Shown: positions 38,370 to 47,846 of the stretch, piece by piece
How positions within the stretch are numbered: position 1 is the stretch's first letter
Layout of the letters: each line of letters begins with the position of its first letter
DNA from: Salinicola endophyticus
GTDB lineage: Bacteria; Pseudomonadota; Gammaproteobacteria; Pseudomonadales; Halomonadaceae
DNA length: 64,000 nt
Direction of reading: 5' to 3'
Assembly: GCF_003206575.1 (NCBI RefSeq)
Contig: NZ_PZJO01000001.1
Location: 497,720 to 561,719, forward strand
Notes under the pieces: model-generated
Told to the model about the DNA's origin: nothing
What the model saw: the letters and a program-made list of their open reading frames with translations, nothing else
Databases searched by the model: none
Made by a program: the position numbers and the translations under genes

Positions 38370-39620
38370 ATGATGCGACGCGACATGCTGTCTTCCACCA
38401 ACCGGTTTACCACCCCGCGGGTCTCCACCCGGCTGCTTCCCGCCACCCTGCTGGCCGCTACCCTGGGTCTCGGCCTGGCGGCGGGCCCGAGCCAGGCCCA
38501 GGACGAGACACCGATCACCGTCTACGGTGTCAAATCCCTCTCCGGCAGTAATGCCAGTTACGGCAAGTACGCCGAGATGGGCTCCAAGCTGGCGGTGGAC
38601 GAGATGTCCGCCACGCTGGGCCGCCAGATCGACTATGTCTCCATCGATACCGAAGGCAATGCCGGGCGTGCCGTGCGCAAGGTCCAGGAAGCGATCGCGC
38701 AGAACGGTGCGCGCCTGTTCAACGGCGCGACGCTCTCCTCGACCGCGCTGGCGGTGGGCAAGGAGGTCAACTCGGCCGGCGGCGTCTTCATGACCCCGGC
38801 CGGCGCCGACGAGATCACCGGCAGCGAGTGCAACTCCGCCACCTTCCGCTGGTCGGTGCCCACCTACGGGGCGATCCAGCAGACCCTGGTGCCCTATATC
38901 GACAGTCACCCCGACGCCAAGCGCTTCTATACCATCACCCCCCAGTACGTCTTCGGCGAAGCGCTGCTGCGCAATGCCGAGAAGGTCTTCGCGGACAAGG
39001 GTGTGGAACATGTCGGCAACAGCTACCACTCGCTGCAGGAGCAGGAGTTCTCCGGCTATCTGACCAATGCCATGGCCGCCAACCCCGACGTTCTGGTGCT
39101 GCTCAACTTCGGCTCGCAATCCTCGAATGCCCTGCGTCAGGCGGTCAACTTCGGGCTCAACCAGCAGATGGATATCATCATGGTGTGGTCCTCCGGCCTG
39201 GAGCAGCTGCAGGAGCTGGGCAACGACAACATCGATGGCATCTATTTCGGTGCCCAGTACTGGCATGAGGTCGACACCCCCGCCAACCGTGAGCTGGTGA
39301 AGAAGGTCAAGGAAGCCTACGGCGTCACCCCCAACTACCCGCTGGCCGCCGATTACACCATGACCAAGACGCTGCTGCAGGCGGTGGCCGACAGCGGCGC
39401 GACCCAGGGCGAGACACTGATCCACGCCCTCGAGGGGCGCACCTACCAGGGCCCCACCGGCGAGGAGACGATTCGCGCCGCCGACCATCAGGTGCTCAAG
39501 GACTACTACCTGCTCGAGGGCAAGGGTGCCGCCGAGATGACCGACGCCAGCGATTACGCCGACATCGTCAGTTCGGGCCAATCCTTCCTGTCGCCGGCGC
39601 AGAGCGGCTGCCACCTGTGA
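38370..39620 (+). CDS. ABC transporter substrate-binding protein, branched-chain/amide type
   Basis: 416 residues. Signal peptide of about 43 residues (long n-region, then LLPATLLAATLGLGLAAG, cleaved after PSQA). Periplasmic type I binding protein (Peripla_BP_6): ITVYGVKSLSGSNASYGKY, DTEGNAGRAVRKVQEA and YTITPQYVFGE. This fold binds amino acids, amides, urea or aromatic acids; the specificity cannot be read here. It is the first transporter gene after the GntR gene, followed by two permeases and two ATPases. Confidence 0.88.
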   Translation: MMRRDMLSSTNRFTTPRVSTRLLPATLLAATLGLGLAAGPSQAQDETPITVYGVKSLSGSNASYGKYAEMGSKLAVDEMSATLGRQIDYVSIDTEGNAGRAVRKVQEAIAQNGARLFNGATLSSTALAVGKEVNSAGGVFMTPAGADEITGSECNSATFRWSVPTYGAIQQTLVPYIDSHPDAKRFYTITPQYVFGEALLRNAEKVFADKGVEHVGNSYHSLQEQEFSGYLTNAMAANPDVLVLLNFGSQSSNALRQAVNFGLNQQMDIIMVWSSGLEQLQELGNDNIDGIYFGAQYWHEVDTPANRELVKKVKEAYGVTPNYPLAADYTMTKTLLQAVADSGATQGETLIHALEGRTYQGPTGEETIRAADHQVLKDYYLLEGKGAAEMTDASDYADIVSSGQSFLSPAQSGCHL

Positions 39621-39695
39621 CCGTTGCCGCGGGGGCGACGAGCGTCACCTCCGCGGCCTGGCATCAACCACTTCCGCTCCCGGCGAGGTGCCATC

Positions 39696-40556
39696 ATGCT
39701 CAACGTCTATCTCTTCCAGATCCTGAACGGGCTGGGACTGGGGATGATCTATTTCCTGATCTCGGTCGGTCTGACTCTGATCTTCGGTCTGCTCAACTTC
39801 GTCAACTTCGCCCACGGCGCCTTCTTCCTGCTCGGCTCGTACCTCTGCTACACCACGGTCACCCTGACCGGCAACTTCTGGCTGTCGCTGCTGCTGGCGC
39901 CACTCGCGGTGGGGCTGCTGGCGTGGCTGCTGGAGCGCAGCCTGATTCGGCGTATCTATCATCTGCCGCACACCTTCCAGATCCTGGTCACCCTGGGCAT
40001 TGCGCTGATCATCCAGGAAGTCTCGATCATGCTCTGGGGGCCGGTGGGCAAGAGCGTGCCGACGCCGGAGCTGCTGCGCGGCATCGTGCGACTGGGTCAC
40101 TTCGCCTACCCGCAGTACCGGCTGTTCCTGATCGGCTTCGCCGCCCTGGTGGCCGTGGCCCTCTGGCTACTGCTGGAGCGCACCCGCTTCGGCGCCCTGG
40201 TACGCGCCGGCAGCGAATCCACCGAAACGGTATCGCTGCTCGGCACTAATATCTTCCGCCTGTTCTCGATCACCTTTGCCCTGGGGGTGGCACTGGCCGG
40301 CCTGGCCGGGGTGCTCTCCGCGCCGCTGCGCGGTGCCAATCCCTTTCTCGGCCCGGAGATCCTCGGTGTGGCGTTCGTGGTGGTGGTGATCGGCGGCATG
40401 GGCTCATTTGGCGGCGCCCTGGCCGCCGGCCTGATGGTGGGCGTGGTGCAGAGCCTGATGGCCAGCCTGTGGCCGCAGGGATCGAGTCTGATGATTTATG
40501 CCGCGATGGCCGTGGTCATTCTGCTACGGCCCTACGGCCTGTTCGGGAGGGCCTGA
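39696..40556 (+). CDS. ABC transporter permease, LivH type
   Basis: 286 residues with about eight membrane helices. The LivH signature GLLNFVNFAHGAFFLLG occurs near the N-terminus, and VVVVIGGMGSFGGALAAG is the coupling-loop region. ATG 39696 is preceded by a GGCGAGGTG ribosome-binding region. It forms the membrane channel with the LivM-type protein; livM follows after one base. Confidence 0.9.
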   Translation: MLNVYLFQILNGLGLGMIYFLISVGLTLIFGLLNFVNFAHGAFFLLGSYLCYTTVTLTGNFWLSLLLAPLAVGLLAWLLERSLIRRIYHLPHTFQILVTLGIALIIQEVSIMLWGPVGKSVPTPELLRGIVRLGHFAYPQYRLFLIGFAALVAVALWLLLERTRFGALVRAGSESTETVSLLGTNIFRLFSITFALGVALAGLAGVLSAPLRGANPFLGPEILGVAFVVVVIGGMGSFGGALAAGLMVGVVQSLMASLWPQGSSLMIYAAMAVVILLRPYGLFGRA

Positions 40557-40557
40557 G

Positions 40558-41586
40558 ATGAACCCCAAGCTCACGACACCGGCGCGCGGCGACAGCCGCC
40601 CCGCCAACGCCATCTTCCGGCGGCGGCCGGCGGCGACGACCCTGGCCATGCTGGCGGTGGTCATCGCCCTGCCCCTGGTGGTGCCTTCGGCCACGCTGGC
40701 CTGCGAGATCCTGATCTTCGCCATGGCCGTGCTGGGCTGCAACCTGCTGCTCGGTTACACCGGCCTGCTCTCCTTCGGCCAGGCGATCTTCTTCGGCAGC
40801 GGTGCCTACGTGGCGGCCCTGGCCATGATCCACTGGCAGGTCGGGCTGTTCACGGCACTGCTGCTGGCGGCCGCCGCCGGGGGCCTGCTGGCGCTGCTGG
40901 TCGGCGCCCTGGCGATTCGCCGCACGGGGATCTACTTCGTCATGCTGACCCTGGCCCTGACCCAGATGGCCTACTTCATCGCCTATACCCTGAGCGACTG
41001 GACGGGCGGCGACAACGGTCTGCTCGACGTGCCGCGGCCTCCCGTGGCCATCGGCGGTTTCACCCTGTTCGATCTCGAGTCGCCGCTGGCCTTCTACGGC
41101 CTGGTGGCGGTGCTGTTCGTGTTCCTATATCTGGGGGCGCGTCGGGTCATCGACTCGGCTTTCGGCAGTACCCTCTTGGCCATTCGCGAGAACGAGGCGC
41201 GTGCCGCCGCCGTGGGCTACGACACCCGCCACTTCAAGATTCTCGCCTTCGCGCTGTCGGGCGCCGTCACCGGACTCGCCGGGGCGCTCTACGCCATGCT
41301 GCTCAACTTCGCGCCGCTATCGAACATCGAGCTACCGATGTCCGAGCAGATCCTGATCATGACCATCATCGGCGGCACCGGATCGCTGTTCGGCTCGCTG
41401 CTGGGCGCCGGTACCATCGTCATCCTCGGCGACCTGCTCTCCGCCCTGTGGCCGCGCTGGATGCTGCTGCTCGGGGTGGCCTTGATCGCGGTGGTGATGT
41501 TCATGCGCGGCGGCCTGTGGGGCGGCCTCGAATCCCTGGGACGCCGGCGCGCCGGCGCCGCGCGCAAGACGCAGGAGGACGCATGA
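40558..41586 (+). CDS. ABC transporter permease, LivM type
   Basis: 342 residues with about nine to ten helices. GYTGLLSFGQAIFFGSGAYV is the LivM-type N-terminal signature, and AIRENEARAAAVGYDTRHFK the cytoplasmic coupling loop. GGGAGG precedes the ATG. The stop overlaps the next ATPase gene by four bases. Confidence 0.9.
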   Translation: MNPKLTTPARGDSRPANAIFRRRPAATTLAMLAVVIALPLVVPSATLACEILIFAMAVLGCNLLLGYTGLLSFGQAIFFGSGAYVAALAMIHWQVGLFTALLLAAAAGGLLALLVGALAIRRTGIYFVMLTLALTQMAYFIAYTLSDWTGGDNGLLDVPRPPVAIGGFTLFDLESPLAFYGLVAVLFVFLYLGARRVIDSAFGSTLLAIRENEARAAAVGYDTRHFKILAFALSGAVTGLAGALYAMLLNFAPLSNIELPMSEQILIMTIIGGTGSLFGSLLGAGTIVILGDLLSALWPRWMLLLGVALIAVVMFMRGGLWGGLESLGRRRAGAARKTQEDA

Positions 41587-42335
41587 CTTCGCCACTGCTG
41601 GAAACCCGCGACCTGACACTGGCCTATGGTGCCTTCCACGCCGTCGACGGGGTCGGCCTGTGTATCCAACCCGGGACCATCCACAGCGTCATCGGCCCCA
41701 ACGGCGCCGGCAAGACCAGCCTGTTCCACTGTCTGACCGGCGAGCGCCGTATCAGTGGCGGGCAGATCCTGTTCGACGGTCGCGATATCACCCGCCGCCC
41801 CGCCCATGGGCGAGTGGCGCTGGGCATGGCGCGCTCGTTCCAGATCACCAGCCTGTTCCAGAACCTGAGCGTTCGCGAGAATCTCCGTCTGGCCGCCCAG
41901 GGCACGGCCGGTTGGCGGGCGCTGGACTTCTGGCGCCGCCTGGACAGCCACCGCCGCCATGCCGCCACCGCCGACGAGATGCTCGAACGCCTGGCGCTCA
42001 CCGCGCGCGCCGAGCTGCCCGCCGGCACCCTGTCACATGGTCAGCAGCGCATTCTGGAAGTGGGCATGGCGATATGCGCCAGGCCCCGCCTGCTGCTGCT
42101 CGACGAGCCGACCTCGGGCATGGGGGTCGACGACATCCCCACCATGACCCGGCTGATCGCCGAGCTGGGGCGCGATCACACCGTGCTGTTGATCGAGCAC
42201 AACATGAGCATCGTGATGTCGATCAGCGACACCATCACCGTCATGAACCGCGGCCAGATCCTGGTCGAGGGAACGCCACAAGCGGTGCGCGAGGATGCGC
42301 GGGTGCGCACCGCCTATCTGGGGGAGGCCGCCTGA
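41583..42335 (+). CDS. ABC transporter ATPase, LivG type
   Basis: 250 residues. Walker A GPNGAGKTS, Q-loop in ARSFQITSLFQNLSV, signature LSHGQQR (the usual LSGGQ carries His here, as in a number of LivG proteins), Walker B LLLLDEPTSGM, H-loop IEHNM. It energises uptake together with the LivF-type partner, whose ATG shares one base with this stop. Confidence 0.92.
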   Translation: MTSPLLETRDLTLAYGAFHAVDGVGLCIQPGTIHSVIGPNGAGKTSLFHCLTGERRISGGQILFDGRDITRRPAHGRVALGMARSFQITSLFQNLSVRENLRLAAQGTAGWRALDFWRRLDSHRRHAATADEMLERLALTARAELPAGTLSHGQQRILEVGMAICARPRLLLLDEPTSGMGVDDIPTMTRLIAELGRDHTVLLIEHNMSIVMSISDTITVMNRGQILVEGTPQAVREDARVRTAYLGEAA

Positions 42336-43030
42336 TGCTCGAGGTCGACGACATCCACAGCTACTACGACAAGAGCCATGTGCTCGAAGGCGTCTCGCTC
42401 CACGTCGAGGCCGGCGAGCTGGTCACCCTGCTGGGACGCAACGGCGCCGGCAAGACCACCACCCTCAAGAGCATCGTCGGACTGGTACCGCCGCGGCAAG
42501 GAGCGGTGCGTTTCGAGGGGCGAGTCATCAACGGTCAGGAGCCGTTCCGCATCGCCCGCCAGGGGGTCGCCCTGGTACCCGAGCATCGCGGTATCTTCGG
42601 CCTGCTCAGCGTCGAGGAGAACCTCAAGATCGCCGCCCGGCGCCGCAGCCGCTGGCAACTCGCCGACATCTACCGCCTCTTCCCGCGACTCGAGGAGCGT
42701 CGCCGCAACGGCGGCAACGCTCTCTCGGGGGGCGAACAGCAGATGCTCGCCATCGCCCGGGCGTTGATCAACGATCCGCGCATCCTGCTGCTCGACGAGC
42801 CCACCGAAGGACTCGCACCGGTGATCGTCGACGAGATCGTGCGCATCCTCAAAGATATCCGCGGCCTGGGGCTGCCGGTGCTGCTGGTCGAACAGAACCT
42901 GCGGGTCTGCGAACAGCTCGCCGACCGCCACTATGTGCTCGAACAGGGCCGGGTGGTCTATCACGGTAGCGCCCAGGCGTTCCGCGACGACCCCGCGATC
43001 CGCGACCGCTTCCTGGCGCTGAGTGCCTGA
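42335..43030 (+). CDS. ABC transporter ATPase, LivF type
   Basis: 231 residues. Walker A GRNGAGKTT, Q-loop VPEHRGIFG, signature LSGGEQQ, Walker B ILLLDEPTEGLAP, H-loop replaced by VEQNL as is normal in LivF. Last gene of the importer; the hydrolase gene starts 44 bases downstream, consistent with one transcript. Confidence 0.92.
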   Translation: MLEVDDIHSYYDKSHVLEGVSLHVEAGELVTLLGRNGAGKTTTLKSIVGLVPPRQGAVRFEGRVINGQEPFRIARQGVALVPEHRGIFGLLSVEENLKIAARRRSRWQLADIYRLFPRLEERRRNGGNALSGGEQQMLAIARALINDPRILLLDEPTEGLAPVIVDEIVRILKDIRGLGLPVLLVEQNLRVCEQLADRHYVLEQGRVVYHGSAQAFRDDPAIRDRFLALSA

Positions 43031-43074
43031 ACGGCGCCGATCAGGGTGCCCTCGACAAGGATAAGGACAACACC

Positions 43075-44337
43075 ATGACCACCACTTCCTCTTCTCACGC
43101 GACCCGGCTGACCATCGACGGCGAGCGCCTATGGCAGAGCCTGATGACACTGGCCAAGATCGGCGCCACCCCCAAGGGGGGCTGCAACCGCCAGGCGTTG
43201 ACCGAGCTCGACCGGCAGGGTCGCGATCTGCTGACTCGCTGGTGCGAGGCGGAAGGTCTGACGGTGCGCTTCGACGCCATCGGCAACCTCTTCGCGCGCC
43301 GTCCGGGGCGCGACGACACCGCCGACCCGGTGGTGATCGGCAGCCATATCGATACCCAGCCCACCGGTGGCAAGTTCGACGGCTGCTTCGGCGTGCTGGC
43401 CGCGCTGGAGGTGATCCGCACGCTGAACGCCCAGGGCATCGAAACCCAACGGCCACTGGAGCTGGTGGCCTGGACCAACGAGGAGGGGTGCCGCTTCGCC
43501 CCCTGCATGATGGGCTCCGGTGTCTTCGTCGGCCAACTGACACTCGACGACGCCCTGTCGCGGCGCGATGCCGAAGGCATCAGCGCCGGCGAGGCACTCG
43601 CGGCGATCGGTTACGTCGGTGACGACGCCCATCGCCCGGCCCGCTTCGCCGGCTATCTCGAGGCGCACATCGAGCAGGGGCCGATCCTCGAGGAGGAGGG
43701 CGACACCATCGGCGTGGTCACCGGCGCGCTGGGCATCCAGTGGTTCGATGTCACCTTGACCGGCATGGCCGCCCACTCCGGCTCCACACCGATGCACCTG
43801 CGCCGCAATGCGCTGCTCGGCGCCACCCGCGTGATCGAGGCCGTCGATGCCATCGCCATGGCTCACCAGCCCGACGGCCGTGGCACCGTCGGCGCCTGCC
43901 AGGTACTGCCCAACTCGCGCAACGTGATTCCCGGCGAGGTCACCCTCAGCGTCGACCTGCGCCACAGCGACGGCGACGTGCTCGACGCCATGGTCGCCGA
44001 GTTCCGCCAGACGCTGGAGAAGATCGCCAGCGCCAGCGACCTGGCGCTCGCGGTGACCCAGACGGCGAACAACCCGCCGCAGCACTTCCATCCCGACTGT
44101 ATCGCCGCGGTGCGCCGGGCGGCGCAGGCGGGCGGCCATGCCCATCGCGACATCGTCAGCGGGGCCGGGCACGACGCGGTGCTCGTCGCCGGCGTGGCAC
44201 CGACCGCGATGATCTTCATTCCCTGCGAGAAGGGCATCAGCCACAACGAAGCCGAATACGCCAGCCCCGCAGACGTGGCCGCCGGCGCCGACGTGCTGCT
44301 GCATGCCACCCTAGAACTGGCGCAACAAGGAGCCTGA
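43075..44337 (+). CDS. M20-family amidohydrolase (N-carbamoyl-L-amino acid / allantoate hydrolase type)
   Basis: 420 residues. Metal ligands visible: His in IGSHIDTQPTGG, Asp in GGKFDGCFG, Glu pair in WTNEEGCRF, His in AHIEQGPILE, and the last His in GISHNEAEY. This is the dinuclear Zn/Mn ureidohydrolase group that releases CO2 and ammonia from N-carbamoyl or allantoate-type substrates. AAGGA precedes the ATG. Its place between a transporter and an amidase suggests it acts on the imported compound; the exact substrate is not assignable. Confidence 0.88.
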   Translation: MTTTSSSHATRLTIDGERLWQSLMTLAKIGATPKGGCNRQALTELDRQGRDLLTRWCEAEGLTVRFDAIGNLFARRPGRDDTADPVVIGSHIDTQPTGGKFDGCFGVLAALEVIRTLNAQGIETQRPLELVAWTNEEGCRFAPCMMGSGVFVGQLTLDDALSRRDAEGISAGEALAAIGYVGDDAHRPARFAGYLEAHIEQGPILEEEGDTIGVVTGALGIQWFDVTLTGMAAHSGSTPMHLRRNALLGATRVIEAVDAIAMAHQPDGRGTVGACQVLPNSRNVIPGEVTLSVDLRHSDGDVLDAMVAEFRQTLEKIASASDLALAVTQTANNPPQHFHPDCIAAVRRAAQAGGHAHRDIVSGAGHDAVLVAGVAPTAMIFIPCEKGISHNEAEYASPADVAAGADVLLHATLELAQQGA

Positions 44338-44339
44338 TC

Positions 44340-45761
44340 ATGACAAAGAGCGACACCGACCTGGCCAGCCTGAGCGCCGTCGATGCCGGGGCCCTGCTGG
44401 CCGCCGGCGAGATCTCGCCGGTGGAACTGGCGCAAGACTGCCTGGCCCGCATCGAGCACCACAACCCCACCGTCAACGCCTTCTGTCACGTCGACGCCGA
44501 AGGCGCGCTGGAGGCCGCCCGCGCCGCCGAAGCGCGCTACCGCCGCGGCACGGCGCTGGGGCCGCTCGACGGCATCCCGGTGACCATCAAGGACCTGACC
44601 CCGACCCGCGGCATGCCGACCCGCAAGGGCTCGGCAACCACCTCGGCGGCCGGGCCATGGGACACCGACGCCCCGTTCGCCGCCCGCCTGCGCGAGGCCG
44701 GCAGCGTGCTGCTCGGCAAGACCACCTCCCCCGAGTTCGGTTGGAAGGGGGTGACCGACAACCCCCTCCACGGCATCACCCGCAACCCCTGGAATCCGAA
44801 CCTGACCCCGGGCGGCTCGTCCGGTGGAGCCGGCGCCGCCGCGGCGCTCAATCTGGGCCTGCTGCATCAAGGCAGCGATGCCGGCGGCTCGATCCGTATC
44901 CCCTGCGCCTTTACCGGCACCTTCGGGCTCAAGCCAACCTTCGGCTGGGTGCCCCAGTGGCCGGCCAGCGCCATGACCACACTCTCCCACCTCGGCCCGA
45001 TGACCCGCAGCGCCGAGGACGCCGCGCTGATGATGAGCGCGATCGCCCAGCCCGATCCGCGTGACGGTTACGCCGGCCCGCCCTGCCCGCTCGACTGGCG
45101 CCGCTCACCGCCGGACGACCTGCGGGGCTGGCGGATCGCCTACAGCCGCGACCTGGGCTATGTCGAAGTCGCGCCGGACATCGCCCGGGTGGTGGATGAG
45201 GCCGTCGCCGTGCTGCGCGGGCTGGGCGCCGAGGTCGAAGAGATCGACCCCGGTTTCACCGACCCCCAGGCAACCTTCAACACCCTGTGGTTCGCAGGCG
45301 CCGCGCGACTGGTGGGCGGTCTGAACGAGGCCCAGCGCGAACGCCTCGACCCCGGTCTGCGGGCCATCGCCGAGCGCGGTGCGCGCATTTCGCTGGGCGA
45401 CTATCAGCGTGCCGGCGAGGCGCGCGCCGCGCTGACCGCGCAAATGGCCGAGTTCCATCACCACTACGACCTGCTGGTGACGCCGACGCTGCCGCTGGCC
45501 CCCTTTGCCGTCGGCAGCAACGTGCCCGAGGGCGGTCGCTACCTGCAATGGATGGACTGGACCCCGTTCAGCTACCCGTTCAACCTCACCCAGCAGCCGG
45601 CAGCGTCGCTGCCCTGCGGCCTCGATGATGGCGGCCTGCCGGTCGGCCTGCACCTGGTCGCGGCGCGTTTCGACGATATGCGGGTGATGGATGCCGCCCG
45701 GCTGCTCGAGCGCCGCCTGCCACGCCTGGTTCCGCCGGGGTTCTCGGGAGCTATGACGTAG
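44340..45761 (+). CDS. amidase (amidase-signature family)
   Basis: 473 residues. The Ser-cisSer-Lys triad is visible: Lys84 in GIPVTIKDL, Ser160/161 in TPGGSSGGAGAA, and nucleophile Ser184 in GSDAGGSIRIP. It hydrolyses a carboxylic amide to acid and ammonia. AAGGAG lies upstream; the ATG is two bases after the hydrolase stop, so the two are co-expressed. It resembles GatA-type amidases, but there are no gatB or gatC genes beside it, so a catabolic role is preferred. Confidence 0.9.
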   Translation: MTKSDTDLASLSAVDAGALLAAGEISPVELAQDCLARIEHHNPTVNAFCHVDAEGALEAARAAEARYRRGTALGPLDGIPVTIKDLTPTRGMPTRKGSATTSAAGPWDTDAPFAARLREAGSVLLGKTTSPEFGWKGVTDNPLHGITRNPWNPNLTPGGSSGGAGAAAALNLGLLHQGSDAGGSIRIPCAFTGTFGLKPTFGWVPQWPASAMTTLSHLGPMTRSAEDAALMMSAIAQPDPRDGYAGPPCPLDWRRSPPDDLRGWRIAYSRDLGYVEVAPDIARVVDEAVAVLRGLGAEVEEIDPGFTDPQATFNTLWFAGAARLVGGLNEAQRERLDPGLRAIAERGARISLGDYQRAGEARAALTAQMAEFHHHYDLLVTPTLPLAPFAVGSNVPEGGRYLQWMDWTPFSYPFNLTQQPAASLPCGLDDGGLPVGLHLVAARFDDMRVMDAARLLERRLPRLVPPGFSGAMT

Positions 45762-45837
45762 CCGTCAGCAGACGTCCGACGTTGCACCTACACTTAGCTT
45801 TTACGACACCACTCTTTCATCCAACAGGGAGGTCTTC

Positions 45838-46155
45838 ATGACCGCTGACACCCACTTCGTGGTCATTGCCGAATTTCAGATCAAACCGGGCCAGGTGCCG
45901 GCCTTTCTGGCGCTGGCGCACAACGATGCCAGCGAGTCGCTGGCCAACGAGGAGGGCTGTTACACCTTCGACGTGCTGACCCCGGAAGGCAGCGAGGATC
46001 TGGTGGTGCTGCACGAGGTCTACCGCGACCGTGCCGCCTTCGAGCACCACACCACCATGCCGCACTACGCCCCGTTCAAGGCGGGCTCGACCCCGCTGCT
46101 GGCCGCCGAGCCCAAGGTGCGCTTCTTCCTCACCGCCGAACGCCCATCGACCTGA
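45838..46155 (+). CDS. ABM-domain small protein (antibiotic biosynthesis monooxygenase type)
   Basis: 105 residues, a ferredoxin-like dimeric alpha/beta barrel. VVIAEFQIKPGQVPAFLALA and the strand LVVLHEVYRDRAAFEHHTTMPHY are typical of the YgiN/ABM family, which includes quinol monooxygenases and many uncharacterised members. GGGAGG lies upstream of the ATG. It follows the amidase by 76 bases and may be the last gene of the catabolic operon. Confidence 0.85.
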   Translation: MTADTHFVVIAEFQIKPGQVPAFLALAHNDASESLANEEGCYTFDVLTPEGSEDLVVLHEVYRDRAAFEHHTTMPHYAPFKAGSTPLLAAEPKVRFFLTAERPST

Positions 46156-46258
46156 GTCCTTAGCGCTAGGGTTCACTCCCCGCACCCAGCGGCGCTGGCC
46201 GCCGAATGCATGGCCCGGCTACACTCGGCACCTTCCCGAACCCAGTGGATGCCGAGCC

Positions 46259-47791
46259 ATGCCTCATGCCCCTGCGCCGATCACCTTCGGCCCCACCCCG
46301 CTGACCCTGGAGGCGGTGGTCGCGCTGGCCGAACGCCGCGCCGCCTCACGGCTGGACGACGACCCGGCGTGGCGCGCGCGTATCGCCCGCGGCGCCCAGG
46401 CGGTCGAGGGGCTGCTCGACCGCGAGGGGCAGATCTACGGCATCACCACCGGCTACGGCGACTCCTGCGTCACCGCGATTCCCCTGGCCCAGGTGGCGGC
46501 GCTGCCGCGTCAGCTCTACACCTTTCACGGCTGCGGCCTGGGCCGCTTTCTCGAGCCCGAGGCGGCACGGGCGGTGCTCGCGGCACGCCTGCAGTCGCTG
46601 TGTCATGGCGTCTCCGGGGTGCGATTCGAGCTGCTCGAGCGGCTTCACGCCTGTCTACAGGAAGATCTGCTGCCAAGAATCCCCGAAGAGGGCTCGGTGG
46701 GAGCCAGCGGCGACCTGACACCGCTCTCCTACGTCGCCGCCATGCTCTGCGGCGAGCGCGAGGTGATCTGGCGCGGCGACGTCCGAATGGCGGCCGATGT
46801 CCACGCGGAGCTGGGCTGGGAACCGCTGACCCTGCGCCCCAAGGAGGCACTGGCGCTGATGAACGGCACCGCGGTGATGACCGCGCTGGCGTGCCAGGCC
46901 TTCGTCCGCGCCGAGTACCTGCTGATGCTCGCCACCCGCATCACCGCCCTCAATGTGGCCGCACTGCGCGGCAATCCGGACCATTTCGGCGCGCGCCTGT
47001 TCGCGGCCAAGCCGCACCCCGGTCAGGGCCAGGTCGCCGCCTGGCTGCGCGCGGATCTGGAGAGCGAGTCCGCCGCACCGCAGCAGCGCCTGCAGGATCG
47101 CTACTCGCTGCGCTGCGCGCCCCACGTGCTGGGGGTACTGGCCGACAGCCTCGGCTGGCTGCGCGGTTTCATCGAGACCGAACTCAACAGCGCCAACGAC
47201 AACCCGCTGATCGACCCCGACTCGGGCGAGGTGATGCACGGCGGCCACTTCTACGGTGGCCATATCGCCTTCGCCATGGATAGCCTCAAGACCCTCACCG
47301 CCAATGTCGCCGACCTGCTCGACCGCCAGCTCGCGCTGCTGGTCGACAGCCGCTACAACCACGGGCTACCGGGCAATCTCTCCGGCGCGCCGGCGGCGAA
47401 GGCGATGATCAATCACGGCTTCAAGGCGGTGCAGATCGGCGCCTCCGCCTGGGCCGCCGAGGCGCTCAAGGGCACCCTGCCCGCCAGCGTCTTCTCGCGC
47501 TCCACCGAGTGCCACAATCAGGACAAGGTGAGCATGGGGACCATCGCCGCCCGTGACGCCCTGCGCGTGCTCGAACTCAGTGAGCAGGTCGCCGCCGCCA
47601 CCCTGCTGGCGGCGCTGCAGGGCGTGCACCTGCGCGGCGATCCGCTGCCCGCGCCGCTGGCGGCGATGGTCGAACGCCTGCGTGAGCACTTCGCCCCGGT
47701 GGGCGAGGATCGCGCCCTGGATGGCGAGCTGCGCCACTGTCTGACGCTGATCCGCTCACGCCACTGGCCGCTGTATCCGCCTGCGGCCTGA
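46259..47791 (+). CDS. aromatic amino acid ammonia-lyase family protein (HutH-like)
   Basis: 510 residues. The MIO prosthetic group forms from Ala149-Ser150-Gly151 in SVGASGDLTPLS; catalytic Tyr60 lies in YGITTGYGD, and FSRSTECHNQDKVSMG is the C-terminal active-site loop. With a constant offset of seven to P. putida histidine ammonia-lyase, the selectivity pair is Phe89-His90 (LYTFHGCG): the His matches HAL, the Phe resembles PAL. The substrate (His, Tyr, Phe or other) is therefore open. There are no hutU, hutI or hutG genes nearby, arguing against the standard histidine pathway. The ribosome-binding site is weak, 104 bases after the ABM gene. Confidence 0.85.
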   Translation: MPHAPAPITFGPTPLTLEAVVALAERRAASRLDDDPAWRARIARGAQAVEGLLDREGQIYGITTGYGDSCVTAIPLAQVAALPRQLYTFHGCGLGRFLEPEAARAVLAARLQSLCHGVSGVRFELLERLHACLQEDLLPRIPEEGSVGASGDLTPLSYVAAMLCGEREVIWRGDVRMAADVHAELGWEPLTLRPKEALALMNGTAVMTALACQAFVRAEYLLMLATRITALNVAALRGNPDHFGARLFAAKPHPGQGQVAAWLRADLESESAAPQQRLQDRYSLRCAPHVLGVLADSLGWLRGFIETELNSANDNPLIDPDSGEVMHGGHFYGGHIAFAMDSLKTLTANVADLLDRQLALLVDSRYNHGLPGNLSGAPAAKAMINHGFKAVQIGASAWAAEALKGTLPASVFSRSTECHNQDKVSMGTIAARDALRVLELSEQVAAATLLAALQGVHLRGDPLPAPLAAMVERLREHFAPVGEDRALDGELRHCLTLIRSRHWPLYPPAA

Positions 47792-47846
47792 CCTGGCAAC
47801 GACTGACGCGCAGACGGCTGACGCGAGCGCTGGCAGCGAGTCACGC

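Noticed and set aside
38331-39614. 427-codon minus-strand frame over the binding-protein gene
   Set aside because: The plus strand encodes an obvious exported binding protein inside an operon; the antisense frame has no family features.
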